In this document: positions 54,652-62,365 of the stretch, one piece after another
Position numbering within the stretch: position 1 is the first letter of the stretch
Layout of the letters: each line of letters opens with the position of its first letter
Assembly (NCBI GenBank): GCA_903911085.1
Contig: CAIWCC010000215.1
Span: 1-64,000 of the forward strand
DNA: 64,000 nucleotides
Reading direction: 5' to 3'
Origin: an uncultured Bacteroidales bacterium
GTDB lineage: Bacteria; Bacteroidota; Bacteroidia; Bacteroidales; Paludibacteraceae
Position numbers and translations under genes: made by a program
The notes under the pieces: model-generated
Seen by the model: only the letters and a program-made list of their open reading frames with translations
Database searches by the model: none
What the model was told of the DNA's origin: nothing

Positions 54652-55941
54652 TTAAAGTCTACCATCAACCCATTGTCTGTCTACAACTGCTTTTGCATCG
54701 AAAATTACTGCACCTGCTTTATGATATGCTTCGAAATCGAAACTCTTAAATTCATCATGAGCTACAGAAAGTAATACTGCATGGTATTTTTTTGTTTCGT
54801 CAAGTTCGGAGATAATATCTACACCATATTCATGTTTTACTTCTTCTGCCGATGCCCAAGGATCGTAAACGTCTACATGAAGTCCAAATTCGCATAGTTC
54901 ATTATATATATCAATTACCTTGGTATTGCGTATGTCGGGACAATTTTCTTTGAAAGTTACGCCAAGAATTAAAACTTTTGAACCTTTAATTGTGTGCGTT
55001 TTGTGTATCATCAACTTCAAAACTTTATTGGCTATAAATGGTGCAATGCTGTTGTTCACGTGGCGGCCAGAAAGTATAACTTGTGGCACATAGCCTAATG
55101 ATTCGGCCTTACTAGCTAAATAATAAGGGTCTACACTTATACAATGTCCACCAACTAAACCAGGACGGTACTTCAAGAAATTCCACTTTGTACCTGCGGC
55201 ATCGAGTACATCGTTGGTGTCAATGCCTACTTTATCGAAAATTAACGCCAACTCATTTACAAATGAAATATTTACATCGCGTTGTGCATTTTCAATAATT
55301 TTGGAGGCTTCGGCCACTTTTAAACTTGGTGCTTTGTGAGTACCAGCAGTAATTATGGAAGCATATAAATCATCCACTTGGTCTGCAATTTCGGGAGTAG
55401 AACCCGAAGTCACTTTTTTAATTTTAGTTAGGGTGTTTATTTTGTCGCCTGGATTGATGCGTTCGGGGCTGTAACCAGCAAAAAAATCTTTGTTGAATGT
55501 TAAACCAGATACTTTTTCTATCTCTGGAACACAATCTTCTTCGGTGCAACCAGGATAAGTGGTTGATTCATATATGGTAATGTCACCTTTGCTAATTACT
55601 CTTCCCAGCATTTGAGAGGCTTTAATAAGCGGATTCAAATCGGGCATGTTGAATTTGTTAATCGGAGTTGGTACCGTAACAATGTATGTATTATAATCTT
55701 TCAAATCTTCTTCGTTCGATGAAAATGATAGTCCAGATTCCGAATTAAATTTCCGAAGACTTGTTGCTTCAAGCATACCATCTAAATCGGCTTCTAAAGT
55801 ATGATCGAAACCTTTTTGTAATTCTTCTACTCTCGATTTGTTGATGTCAAACCCAAGAACTTTGTATTTTTTACCAAACTCTATTGCCAATGGTAAACCT
55901 ACATAACCTAATCCAATTACGGCAATTTTAAAATCTCTCAT
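54652..55941 (-). CDS. Nucleotide-sugar dehydrogenase (UDP-HexNAc 6-dehydrogenase type)
   Basis: A 429-residue NAD-dependent enzyme of the UDP-glucose/UDP-N-acetylhexosamine dehydrogenase family, making a uronic acid nucleotide. It shows the Rossmann motif IGLGYVGLPLAIEFG (9-23), ITIYESTTYPGCTEE (near 120) with the conserved Glu, and the catalytic cysteine in LVGGHCISVDPYYLA (near 258). The GHCIxVDPYYL form fits the TviB/WbpO/WbpA branch rather than plain UDP-glucose dehydrogenase. It lies upstream of the right-hand cluster and has its own promoter box, separated from the flippase by 1 kb. Confidence 0.92.
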   Translation of the reverse strand: MRDFKIAVIGLGYVGLPLAIEFGKKYKVLGFDINKSRVEELQKGFDHTLEADLDGMLEATSLRKFNSESGLSFSSNEEDLKDYNTYIVTVPTPINKFNMPDLNPLIKASQMLGRVISKGDITIYESTTYPGCTEEDCVPEIEKVSGLTFNKDFFAGYSPERINPGDKINTLTKIKKVTSGSTPEIADQVDDLYASIITAGTHKAPSLKVAEASKIIENAQRDVNISFVNELALIFDKVGIDTNDVLDAAGTKWNFLKYRPGLVGGHCISVDPYYLASKAESLGYVPQVILSGRHVNNSIAPFIANKVLKLMIHKTHTIKGSKVLILGVTFKENCPDIRNTKVIDIYNELCEFGLHVDVYDPWASAEEVKHEYGVDIISELDETKKYHAVLLSVAHDEFKSFDFEAYHKAGAVIFDAKAVVDRQWVDGRL

Positions 55942-56344
55942 TAAATAATTTTTAAATAGTAGTGTGGAATATTATAAATATATCAACATGCTTTATGCAT
56001 TGAGTTCTATTAAAAAAAGATATGATACATAATCTTTTTGATTTTATATCACATTAATTGTTTAAATAGACGACAAAGATACAAAAAACCTTTTAATCAG
56101 CCTATAAATAAATGTAAAATCAGCCTTGAATTTGTGTTGTTAAATTTAAAATTAAATTAAATATGTTTTTCAACAGTACTAATCTATTTTTATTTAACTA
56201 TTTATTGCCGCAACTATTATTTACTGTAAAGAAAAATAATGTTTTGATTTAACTACTTTTGCTCACAAATATTAAAATATAATACTGTTCGTTTTATTAT
56301 CTGAGTTTAATTCGCTTATTTTGCACTCTCTTAAAAAACATTTT
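55942..56344. other. Divergent intergenic region with promoter box
   Basis: About 400 bp between the leftward dehydrogenase and the rightward Nudix gene. Apart from the -7 box at 56074-56081 nothing is recognisable. Confidence 0.5.
56074..56081 (-). promoter_or_regulatory. -7 box for the dehydrogenase gene
   Basis: TATCTTTG on the minus strand, 133 bp before the start codon. No good -33 element at 19-21 bp. Confidence 0.45.
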
Positions 56345-56857
56345 ATGAATAGCATTGAATTTTTTCCATTGGTTACTGAAACTGGCGAAATTATTGGTAA
56401 AGCAACACGTAAAGAATGCCACTCTGGTTCATTTCTTTTGCACCCAGTTGTTCATTTACACTTATTTAATTCGAAAGGAGAATTGTATTTACAAAAACGG
56501 GCAATGAACAAAGATATTCAACCTGGAAAATGGGATACCTCAGTTGGTGGTCATGTGGATTATGGTGAAGAAATGAAATCGGCTCTTTTGAGAGAAGCCC
56601 AAGAGGAGCTTGGTATTACTGACTTTGAACCAATTTTTATAATGCGCTATAAGTTTGTGTCGGACAAAGAGGCTGAGTTGATTCATAGCCATTACGCAGT
56701 TTATGATAATGAAATTAATCCTGATCCTATTGAAATATCTGAAGGTCGATTTTGGCAAATTGCCGATATTGAAGCACAATTCGGAAAAAATGTTTTTACT
56801 CCTAATTTTGAACAAGAGTTTCCAAAAATAATGGCTGTTCTGAATCATACACTTTAA
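56345..56857 (+). CDS. Nudix hydrolase
   Basis: A 170-residue Nudix protein from ATG 56345 (MNSIEFFPLVTE); the frame extends 24 bp further to a TTG, which is unlikely. The Nudix box GX5EX7REUXEEXGU is complete at residues 69-91 (G69, E75, R83-E84, E87-E88, G90). The overall layout (TETGEIIGKATRKECH, LHLFNSKGELYLQKRA) resembles the IPP-isomerase-like/YfcD group, whose substrates are mostly unknown. It is followed by the CPBP gene on the same strand after 111 bp. Confidence 0.92.
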   Translation: MNSIEFFPLVTETGEIIGKATRKECHSGSFLLHPVVHLHLFNSKGELYLQKRAMNKDIQPGKWDTSVGGHVDYGEEMKSALLREAQEELGITDFEPIFIMRYKFVSDKEAELIHSHYAVYDNEINPDPIEISEGRFWQIADIEAQFGKNVFTPNFEQEFPKIMAVLNHTL

Positions 56858-56968
56858 TTGTGAAATAACTCATTGATTAATTGTTTGATTCAGAGATAAT
56901 AAAGTCTTATTTTTGTAAAATGCACAGGTTCAACTTTATATACGCAATTGCCACACAAAACATATTTT

Positions 56969-57925
56969 ATGTCTTTAAAAAAATCCTTACAATCACTGTT
57001 CAAAGAAGTAATTAGTTTTACCCAAAATGATTTTCACCTTCTCTCGTATTTGTATACATTTGTTTTTACAATTACATGTATTTATATAAATTATAGCACG
57101 GGTTTTTATCGTGAAGTAATGCGCGAAACTTATTTTACAGGTAATTCTATATGGGCTTTTCCGCTTTTTTATAGTGTTATGTATTTTGCAGTAGCTATTC
57201 CTGTTTTGTATTTTCAGAAAGAACATAAAATTCTGTCGAACAATTATTTCTATTTAAAAAGTCTTTTTTTTATTGTGCTTTATGGAGCGTCAATTGGTTA
57301 TTATGGATATACCGATTGGCAATTTCCAAATCTATTTAATGAAGAACGATATTTTGTTTTACACATTATATCTCAACTTAAAGGTAGTGTTATTTATATT
57401 ATACCACTGATTTTTTTAAAGAAATATATTGATAAAAACGTGGTTGGTTTATATGGTTTAAGTAGGAATTCAAAACATATCCAGGCATATATTATTTTCT
57501 TCTTAATGCTTTTGCCGTTTATAATTGGCATGTCGTTTACCCCCGATTTCAAAAGTGCTTATCCTCAGTTTCATCCGTGGCTTTATATTGATATTTTTAA
57601 TCTTCCTACTTATGGTTATACAGCAATTTATGAGCTAACTTATGCTATTGATTTTGTGAAGACAGAGTTGGTTTTCAGAGGTATGTTAGTGATAGGAATG
57701 ATAAGCATTATGGGAAAAAGAGCTATACTACCAATGGTGGCAATGTATGCAGCCATACACTTTGGAAAACCATTGGGTGAAACCATTTCGTCAATTTTTG
57801 GTGGTTACATTCTTGGTGCATTAGCTTATCAAACAAAGCATATTTGGGGTGGTGTTATTGTGCACATTTGCATTGCTTTAAGCATGGAAATTATGGGTTT
57901 TTGGCATTATTACTCTTCAAACTAA
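56969..57925 (+). CDS. CPBP-family intramembrane protein (CAAX-protease-like)
   Basis: A 318-residue membrane protein from ATG 56969 (MSLKKSLQSL); an upstream TTG at 56948 is less likely. About eight hydrophobic segments precede and contain the CPBP motifs. Motif 1 is TELVFRG, with E233 and R237; the first glutamate of the usual EExxxR pair is Thr. Motif 2 is AAIHFGKPLGE with H264, and motif 3 VIVHICIAL with H299. The family contains CAAX-type proteases and bacteriocin-related immunity proteins. With one Glu replaced, activity is uncertain. Confidence 0.8.
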   Translation: MSLKKSLQSLFKEVISFTQNDFHLLSYLYTFVFTITCIYINYSTGFYREVMRETYFTGNSIWAFPLFYSVMYFAVAIPVLYFQKEHKILSNNYFYLKSLFFIVLYGASIGYYGYTDWQFPNLFNEERYFVLHIISQLKGSVIYIIPLIFLKKYIDKNVVGLYGLSRNSKHIQAYIIFFLMLLPFIIGMSFTPDFKSAYPQFHPWLYIDIFNLPTYGYTAIYELTYAIDFVKTELVFRGMLVIGMISIMGKRAILPMVAMYAAIHFGKPLGETISSIFGGYILGALAYQTKHIWGGVIVHICIALSMEIMGFWHYYSSN

Positions 57926-57964
57926 AAAATCAATATTTCTATTTTCAAACTTTTTACTTCAAAC

Positions 57965-58004
57965 AAAAAAGCACTCGAAAAATTCAATTTCCGAGTGCTT
58001 TTTT
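57965..58004. terminator. Bidirectional terminator
   Basis: AAAAAAGCACTCG (57965-57977) pairs with CGAGTGCTTTTTT (57992-58004) as a perfect 13-bp stem that includes the A and T runs. It serves the rightward CPBP gene and also the leftward ompA-type 3' end at 58021. Confidence 0.92.
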
Positions 58005-58020
58005 ATTATAAACAGTTTTA

Positions 58021-58158
58021 TTATTTTGCTTCTGTATCTTTAATCATTTTCTCGCTGGCATACATATAAACTTCTACGCGACGGTTTGCTGCTTTTCCTG
58101 CTTTAGTTGCATTATCAGCAACTGGTTCAGCAAAGTTTTTTCCAACAATTTCTTTTAA
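58021..58158 (-). pseudogene. Severed 3' end of an OmpA-family gene
   Basis: In one frame the minus strand encodes 45 residues ending in stop 58021: LKEIVGKNFAEPVADNAT, then KAGKAANRRVEVYMYASEK and MIKDTEAK. AANRRVEVYMYAS is the conserved end of the OmpA peptidoglycan-binding domain. Immediately upstream, the frame closes with a TAA at 58165-58167 and unrelated small genes begin. The rest of the ompA gene is not in this window. The terminator at 57965 is probably this gene's original terminator. The simplest reading is that foreign DNA entered or a deletion joined at about 58159. Confidence 0.75.
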
Positions 58159-58159
58159 T

Positions 58160-58444
58160 TTACATTATTGTTAGCAATGGCATTTCAAATTCCTCAAATA
58201 ACGGACTACCAAACTGACTTTTATTCAATACAATTATTGCAGAAACGTCTGTAGGTTTTTGATTAAAATATATACCTGTTTTACTGTGAAATACTGTGAA
58301 ATTCATTTCCAAATAATTTTCTATTGTATATTTGATTCTTTCAATATCTTTCTCTGTTAATATATTTGTAGAATTTACAGATATTTCAATAATGTCATGA
58401 TTTTCACATGAAATAATTCTTCTATTTGCTTTCATTTTCTCCAT
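58160..58444 (-). CDS. Small protein of unknown function
   Basis: A 94-residue protein if started at ATG 58444 (MEKMKANRRIISC); the frame is open to an ATG at 58471, but that stretch coincides with the leader sequence shared with the next two genes. It has alternating strands and helices (IIEISVNSTNILTEKDIERI ... TDVSAIIVLNKSQFGSPL) and no membrane segment or known motif. I do not recognise the family. It is the last gene of the leftward array of small genes and its stop overlaps the edge of the ompA remnant. Confidence 0.55.
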   Translation of the reverse strand: MEKMKANRRIISCENHDIIEISVNSTNILTEKDIERIKYTIENYLEMNFTVFHSKTGIYFNQKPTDVSAIIVLNKSQFGSPLFEEFEMPLLTIM

Positions 58445-58453
58445 TCTTCTAAA

Positions 58454-58468
58454 TTTACCTACTACTCT
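58454..58468. repeat. Collapsed third copy of the small-gene leader repeat
   Basis: TTTACCTACTACTCT consists of the two ends of the 43-bp repeat (58795, 59162) without its roughly 26-bp core. It lies 10 bp before the ATG of the small gene, the same place as in the other two copies. Confidence 0.45.
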
Positions 58469-58496
58469 CATCCATTTTGTTATACATTTCCTACTT

Positions 58497-58568
58497 TATA
58501 TCTAAACATCACGAAATACATCAATTTAAATGTATTTTTCAACGGATTGACCCTGCTATTTAGATATA
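58497..58568. repeat. Nested inverted repeats between small genes
   Basis: TATATCTAAA (58497-58506) is perfectly complementary to TTTAGATATA (58559-58568), and inside this AAATACAT (58514-58521) pairs with ATGTATTT (58530-58537). The structure lies between two small genes and is not followed by a T run, so it is not an ordinary terminator. Confidence 0.55.
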
Positions 58569-58618
58569 GGTAAAACAACAGCCTTAAAAAAGAGGGTACT
58601 TTACACGTCTTACGAAAC

Positions 58619-58780
58619 TTATGAATTTTCCGTTGTTGATGGAATTGAAAATGCTGGTCCTTTCAATTCATGAGCAATCTTTATAGCTTTTTCTTGCCAA
58701 TAGTTAATCACCTTCTTTAGAACTTCTACATTTTGTTCTGTATTCAAATAAATTTGATTCAATTCATTTTCTGTTATCAT
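58619..58780 (-). CDS. 53-residue protein of unknown function
   Basis: The minus strand encodes MITENELNQIYLNTEQNVEV, then a helical stretch LKKVINYWQEKAIKIAHELK and the tail GPAFSIPSTTENS. It is probably a small soluble helical protein; I recognise no family. Support comes from position: its ATG lies 15 bp after a copy of the 43-bp leader repeat, like the neighbouring small gene, and it fills an otherwise empty gap on the same strand. Confidence 0.5.
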   Translation of the reverse strand: MITENELNQIYLNTEQNVEVLKKVINYWQEKAIKIAHELKGPAFSIPSTTENS

Positions 58781-58794
58781 ATTACTGTTTTATT

Positions 58795-58837
58795 TTTTTA
58801 CCTACTTATAAGCTTTTCGGTTTCCGCTCCTTACTCT
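58795..58837. repeat. 43-bp leader repeat, copy A
   Basis: Matches 59162-59204 at 41 of 43 positions. The minus-strand core reads GGAGCGGAAACCGAAAAGCT, which contains a small CGG-AAA-CCG hairpin, and ends in GTAGGTAAAAA just before the ATG at 58780. Confidence 0.85.
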
Positions 58838-58878
58838 AATTTGAATTAGCTATATTTACTATTAAAATTTAAACTAAA

Positions 58879-59142
58879 TCATAAACCCCTTTCAACGAAT
58901 GAATTAGTGTATCTTTTTTCAAATTCTTCATCTAAGCTTGCAGCTAAATTTTCAACACTTTCCAAATCAGGTGAAGTATTACCTTTCCCATTTATTTCCC
59001 ATTTATGATTTGTACCTAATACAAATACTTTTAATTTGATTGTTAATTGATAATTGTCATTATTTCTTTTGAAAGATTTTACTTCTTTTTCTGTCAATTT
59101 CTTTTGTTTCCATGATTTTAAAAATACTTCAATTTCGTTCAT
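58879..59142 (-). CDS. Small protein of unknown function
   Basis: An 87-residue acidic/basic mixed protein starting MNEIEVFLKSWKQKKLTEKE, with a predicted beta segment (QLTIKLKVFVLGTNHKWEI) and a C-terminal helix (DLESVENLAASLDEEFEKRY). No membrane segment, signal peptide or known motif. Its ATG lies 20 bp after copy B of the 43-bp leader repeat. It is part of the leftward array below the caspase-like gene. Confidence 0.6.
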   Translation of the reverse strand: MNEIEVFLKSWKQKKLTEKEVKSFKRNNDNYQLTIKLKVFVLGTNHKWEINGKGNTSPDLESVENLAASLDEEFEKRYTNSFVERGL

Positions 59143-59161
59143 TATTATTGTTGTTAATATA

Positions 59162-59204
59162 TTTTTACCTACTCATAAGCTTTTCGGTTTCCGCTCCCTA
59201 CTCT
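59162..59204. repeat. 43-bp leader repeat, copy B
   Basis: Direct repeat of 58795-58837 with two mismatches, starting 367 bp away, so repeat plus gene forms a unit. On the minus strand the short direct repeat GAGTAGG occurs at both ends of this copy, which could allow collapse to the short form seen at 58454-58468. Confidence 0.85.
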
Positions 59205-59244
59205 TTATGGATTTTCTGGATACTCCAAATATCTATCATTTAAT

Positions 59245-59511
59245 TTACATTTCAGAAACTATTTTCATAACATCTTCAAGGCTAGTAACTTTTACAAGAT
59301 TCAATGTTATGTTATCATTTTCAAAATCAAGCTTATTTGCTCCTTTTTCGATGCTTTTCCAAGCTTCATCTTTAGTTTTGAAAACCTCACTTTCTCCCAT
59401 TGCAATACTGTTTATTCCGTTTGGCTTACCATGAGCGGGAGCAATAGATGCTGTCCAACCATTTGCAAAGTCTGTTGTAACTTTATTGAACTTGATAAAT
59501 ATTTTTTTCAT
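59245..59511 (-). CDS. Small protein of unknown function
   Basis: An 88-residue protein starting MKKIFIKFNKVTTDFANGWT, with a glycine/proline-rich turn (IAPAHGKPNGINSI) and a helix (KDEAWKSIEKGANKLDF). The GWT...SEVFKTKDEAWKSI pattern faintly recalls small DUF2188-like beta-alpha proteins, but this is not convincing. No signal peptide. It lies 32 bp downstream of the caspase-like gene and is probably co-transcribed with it; unlike the next genes it has no leader repeat. Confidence 0.6.
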   Translation of the reverse strand: MKKIFIKFNKVTTDFANGWTASIAPAHGKPNGINSIAMGESEVFKTKDEAWKSIEKGANKLDFENDNITLNLVKVTSLEDVMKIVSEM

Positions 59512-59543
59512 ATCTGTTAATTGAAATTAAATTCGAAATATCA

Positions 59544-60200
59544 TTATTGCTTAACCTTTTGCTCTAGTTTTATTACTTGATAGTTTTCTGCACTGGCACA
59601 ATAAAATTTATCATTTTCTTTTCTTATCTCTTCTATTGCTTGATTTACTGGGGTATTTAACAGTAATTTGCCATAGAATATCTTATTGAAATATTTAGCA
59701 TCAACAACTTGTAGTTTTTCAGAATAGCCAATTAATCCAAAGAACGGTAGTTCTGGATTATTCTCATCTACAATTTGTATTGCATTTAATCCAAAGCAAG
59801 TTGACATGTTAATAAATAATGTGCCATTTAAATATGAATTAATCTCATTAAAAATAGACCTTAATTCAGACCAAAAAACAGCTTCATTTGATTCACTTAT
59901 CAACAAACTTTTACTATTACCATGACCAACAATATGTATACAAAATTTATTACCTTTTTGAGCTTCGTTTTTAAGATAACTTAGAAAATCAAAAAACTGA
60001 TTCTTTGTATTACACTTTGCACTTGTTTGTTTTACTCCCTTACTCGCAAGAAAAATCAATAAATCATTTGTTATCTCCCAATCTTTTCTTTCACTATCAA
60101 GCAAGCAGTCAATAACAAAAACTACATCATAATCCACTTCTAATTTCCTTATTCCCATATTATTTGATGTGTATTTGTATTTTATTATGACAAATGACAT
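59544..60200 (-). CDS. Caspase-like (clan CD) cysteine protease domain protein
   Basis: A 218-residue protein that looks like a minimal caspase/CHAT-type peptidase. After a hydrophobic strand (DYDVVFVIDCLLDSERKDW, near 23-41) comes the histidine motif FCIHIVGHGN with H93-G94, and 42 residues later LFINMSTCFGLNAI with C135. The His-Gly and strand-preceding Cys arrangement is the hallmark of clan CD. TPVNQAIEEI near 183 is another typical late helix. No signal peptide or fused sensor domain is present, so the trigger must come from another protein. M15 (60158) is an alternative start. It lies between exported-protein genes and small unknown genes, and its substrate could be one of them. Confidence 0.65.
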   Translation of the reverse strand: MSFVIIKYKYTSNNMGIRKLEVDYDVVFVIDCLLDSERKDWEITNDLLIFLASKGVKQTSAKCNTKNQFFDFLSYLKNEAQKGNKFCIHIVGHGNSKSLLISESNEAVFWSELRSIFNEINSYLNGTLFINMSTCFGLNAIQIVDENNPELPFFGLIGYSEKLQVVDAKYFNKIFYGKLLLNTPVNQAIEEIRKENDKFYCASAENYQVIKLEQKVKQ

Positions 60201-60242
60201 TAATGTATAGAACTACTTAACAAGTAACAAAATTTTTTTCAA

Positions 60243-61808
60243 CTATGATTGTCTCTTGTTTAAAACCAACGTTTTGCCTGTTGAAATTTCTGTTATATTT
60301 AACTTTTTCAATTCTTTAGTGTATTCAATAATGTATTTATTGCCATTTTGGTCTTGCATAGTATATTGAAATAATCCATTTGAATTTTTATAATTTGTCA
60401 ATTCACATTCCACCCATGTTGAACCCACTATTTTGTGATTTGCAATTTTGACTGTTGAAATTTTAAGACTTTCTGAATTGTAATAAAAATAAGCACTAAG
60501 ACTTTCACTATCGAAAACTATATTTTCTTTTCCATCTACAGCATAATTTACATAGGGTTTTACACTAAAACCTTTAAGTTGCTCTAATTCTTTCAATTTA
60601 TATTTTTCTCTCCAATAAAACTCTCCTGTTGTTTTTCCAATAGGAGGGAAACAAAAAATGCCTGAATTTGAATAAACTTTTTTTTCTGAAGCATGTTCTC
60701 CAATTAAATAAAATTGAAGAGAACGGTCATAGCCTATGGGTGCATATTCACAAAAGACATAATTTTTGTATTCATAATTATCACGCTTTTCTTTACGATC
60801 ATTTTCATTCATTAATCTATTAATTTCATTACTTTCAGCACTTCGCTTAACTATAACAGAACCGCCTCTAAACATTTTATCTCCCAAAATATTTTTTAAA
60901 CCAGTTTTAACTTCAAAAGACGAAATATAGAACTCCCCATAAGTGTTAAAACCTTTTTTGTAAGTAAAATTATCAGTAATCCTTTTTAAAGATTCAGGGT
61001 TTCTAAAAAAGAAAACTTGAGCTTTATACTCTTTATGTTCACCTATATAATATCCAAAATCTCCACGAGAAGTTTTATTTTTAAATTCACCCTCTGTAAC
61101 TACAAATTCATATACTTTTTTATTTAAAGCTCTATAATTTGCCAACTCTGTTTTATCCATACAAATACTTGATAGAGACTTTATGAGATACTTTGCACAA
61201 AATTCCATATTTTTATTGGCTGTAGCAGTAACAACTAATTCAACACCAAAGTTATTACTTGTTCCATCTAATGATTTTGGTTCCTTAGCTTCAATTTTAT
61301 AATCAAATGCATTATGTAATGGCTTACTTAACACCTCAGATAATTGCTCAACTGCTTTTGTTTCAGCCGCTTCATTTAATAATTGTTGTTTAATATTTAT
61401 CGCAAAAAGTCCTCCTTGAATTTCAACTGAAACACCTTTTGCCTGAACAAAACTCGTTAATTTACTTACTGATACAACAGCATTAAGAGTAACACCCCAA
61501 TTGCCATCTGGTAATTGTGAAGCATTTAATATTTTAAATGATTGAATATTCCCACTTGCAATTGATGCAATTTCATCGGCTACAACTTGGTCGTTAAAAA
61601 TTTCTGTCTTTGAAGAAATAAAGACACCAAATGTTTGTTCTATTGCTGAACGTAAAGCTGATTGTTGTGCAGCATCTTTTGTTACACCACTACCACTAAC
61701 AGTAATACTAACTGTTTTACTGTCATCCTTAGCAGCAACATTTTGAGGTACTATAAATAATACGAAAGCAAGTGCAATGATAGCTCCAAGAGATTTTAAT
61801 TTTTCCAT
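60243..61808 (-). CDS. Exported protein with LPP20/FlgT-N-like N-terminal domain
   Basis: A 521-residue secreted protein: signal peptide about residues 1-26 (FVLFIVPQNVAAKDD). Residues 30-125 (SITVSGSGVTKDAAQQSALR ... NWGVTLNAVVSVSKLTSF) resemble the LPP20/FlgT N-terminal fold seen in envelope proteins. The rest, about 130-521, is not recognised and looks mainly beta. It lies 42 bp upstream of the caspase-like gene and 45 bp downstream of the next exported gene, so the set forms one transcription unit. Confidence 0.65.
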   Translation of the reverse strand: MEKLKSLGAIIALAFVLFIVPQNVAAKDDSKTVSITVSGSGVTKDAAQQSALRSAIEQTFGVFISSKTEIFNDQVVADEIASIASGNIQSFKILNASQLPDGNWGVTLNAVVSVSKLTSFVQAKGVSVEIQGGLFAINIKQQLLNEAAETKAVEQLSEVLSKPLHNAFDYKIEAKEPKSLDGTSNNFGVELVVTATANKNMEFCAKYLIKSLSSICMDKTELANYRALNKKVYEFVVTEGEFKNKTSRGDFGYYIGEHKEYKAQVFFFRNPESLKRITDNFTYKKGFNTYGEFYISSFEVKTGLKNILGDKMFRGGSVIVKRSAESNEINRLMNENDRKEKRDNYEYKNYVFCEYAPIGYDRSLQFYLIGEHASEKKVYSNSGIFCFPPIGKTTGEFYWREKYKLKELEQLKGFSVKPYVNYAVDGKENIVFDSESLSAYFYYNSESLKISTVKIANHKIVGSTWVECELTNYKNSNGLFQYTMQDQNGNKYIIEYTKELKKLNITEISTGKTLVLNKRQS

Positions 61809-61853
61809 ACATTGTTTATTTAATTGTAAGCTGTTGAATATCTGTTTGAAATT

Positions 61854-62363
61854 TTATTTTGTTTTGATTTTCTCTTTTTTTAATTCTCTCATATAAATGA
61901 AAACTGTTCTGTTACCTTCTGTATTGTCAAAAGTTGTAAGTAACTCTAGTCCTTGAGTAAACCCATAAGAATTTTGTTTTATTGATTCTATTGTTTCTAC
62001 CGTGGATTCTAAAGTATTATTACTTTTTCGCTCTGTTGATTTAATTATTATATCAGAGTTAATAGTAGCTCCATTTAAAAAAGTATTGACTTGCGATTGT
62101 GCTTTCACTTGTGCCACTCTGGTCATAATTGAAGGATTGTTGTATTTTGCTTTTTCCAATGAGATTACAGAAACAACATATTGTTGATTGTAATCGTCTA
62201 CGACTTTTACGCCCTCGAATGCAGATGAATTGTACATCCGTTTTAAGAAGTTTGAAAAAGCAACTTTATCATAATTGAATGACTGAGCTTGAACAATTGA
62301 ACAGGTGAACGCAATAAAGACTATTCCAAGAAAGCATTTTATCAATAAGTTATTTGTTTTCAT
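61854..62363 (-). CDS. Exported protein of unknown function
   Basis: About 169 residues from ATG 62363 (MKTNNLLIKCFLGIVF), with a clear signal peptide ending SIVQA/QSF. An ATG three codons earlier (62372) would overlap the upstream gene by 7 bp. The mature part (FLKRMYNSSAFEGVKVVDDY ... VAQVKAQSQVNTFLNGATI) shares the look of the LPP20-like proteins beside it: alternating helix and beta, ending in a lysine-rich tail. No function can be assigned. Confidence 0.6.
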   Translation of the reverse strand: MKTNNLLIKCFLGIVFIAFTCSIVQAQSFNYDKVAFSNFLKRMYNSSAFEGVKVVDDYNQQYVVSVISLEKAKYNNPSIMTRVAQVKAQSQVNTFLNGATINSDIIIKSTERKSNNTLESTVETIESIKQNSYGFTQGLELLTTFDNTEGNRTVFIYMRELKKEKIKTK

Positions 62364-62365
62364 AG

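Noticed and set aside
58160..59511. Integron gene-cassette array with attC sites
   Set aside because: The small genes and repeats resemble cassettes, but the 43-bp repeats do not show convincing attC R/L boxes and no integrase is visible in the window.
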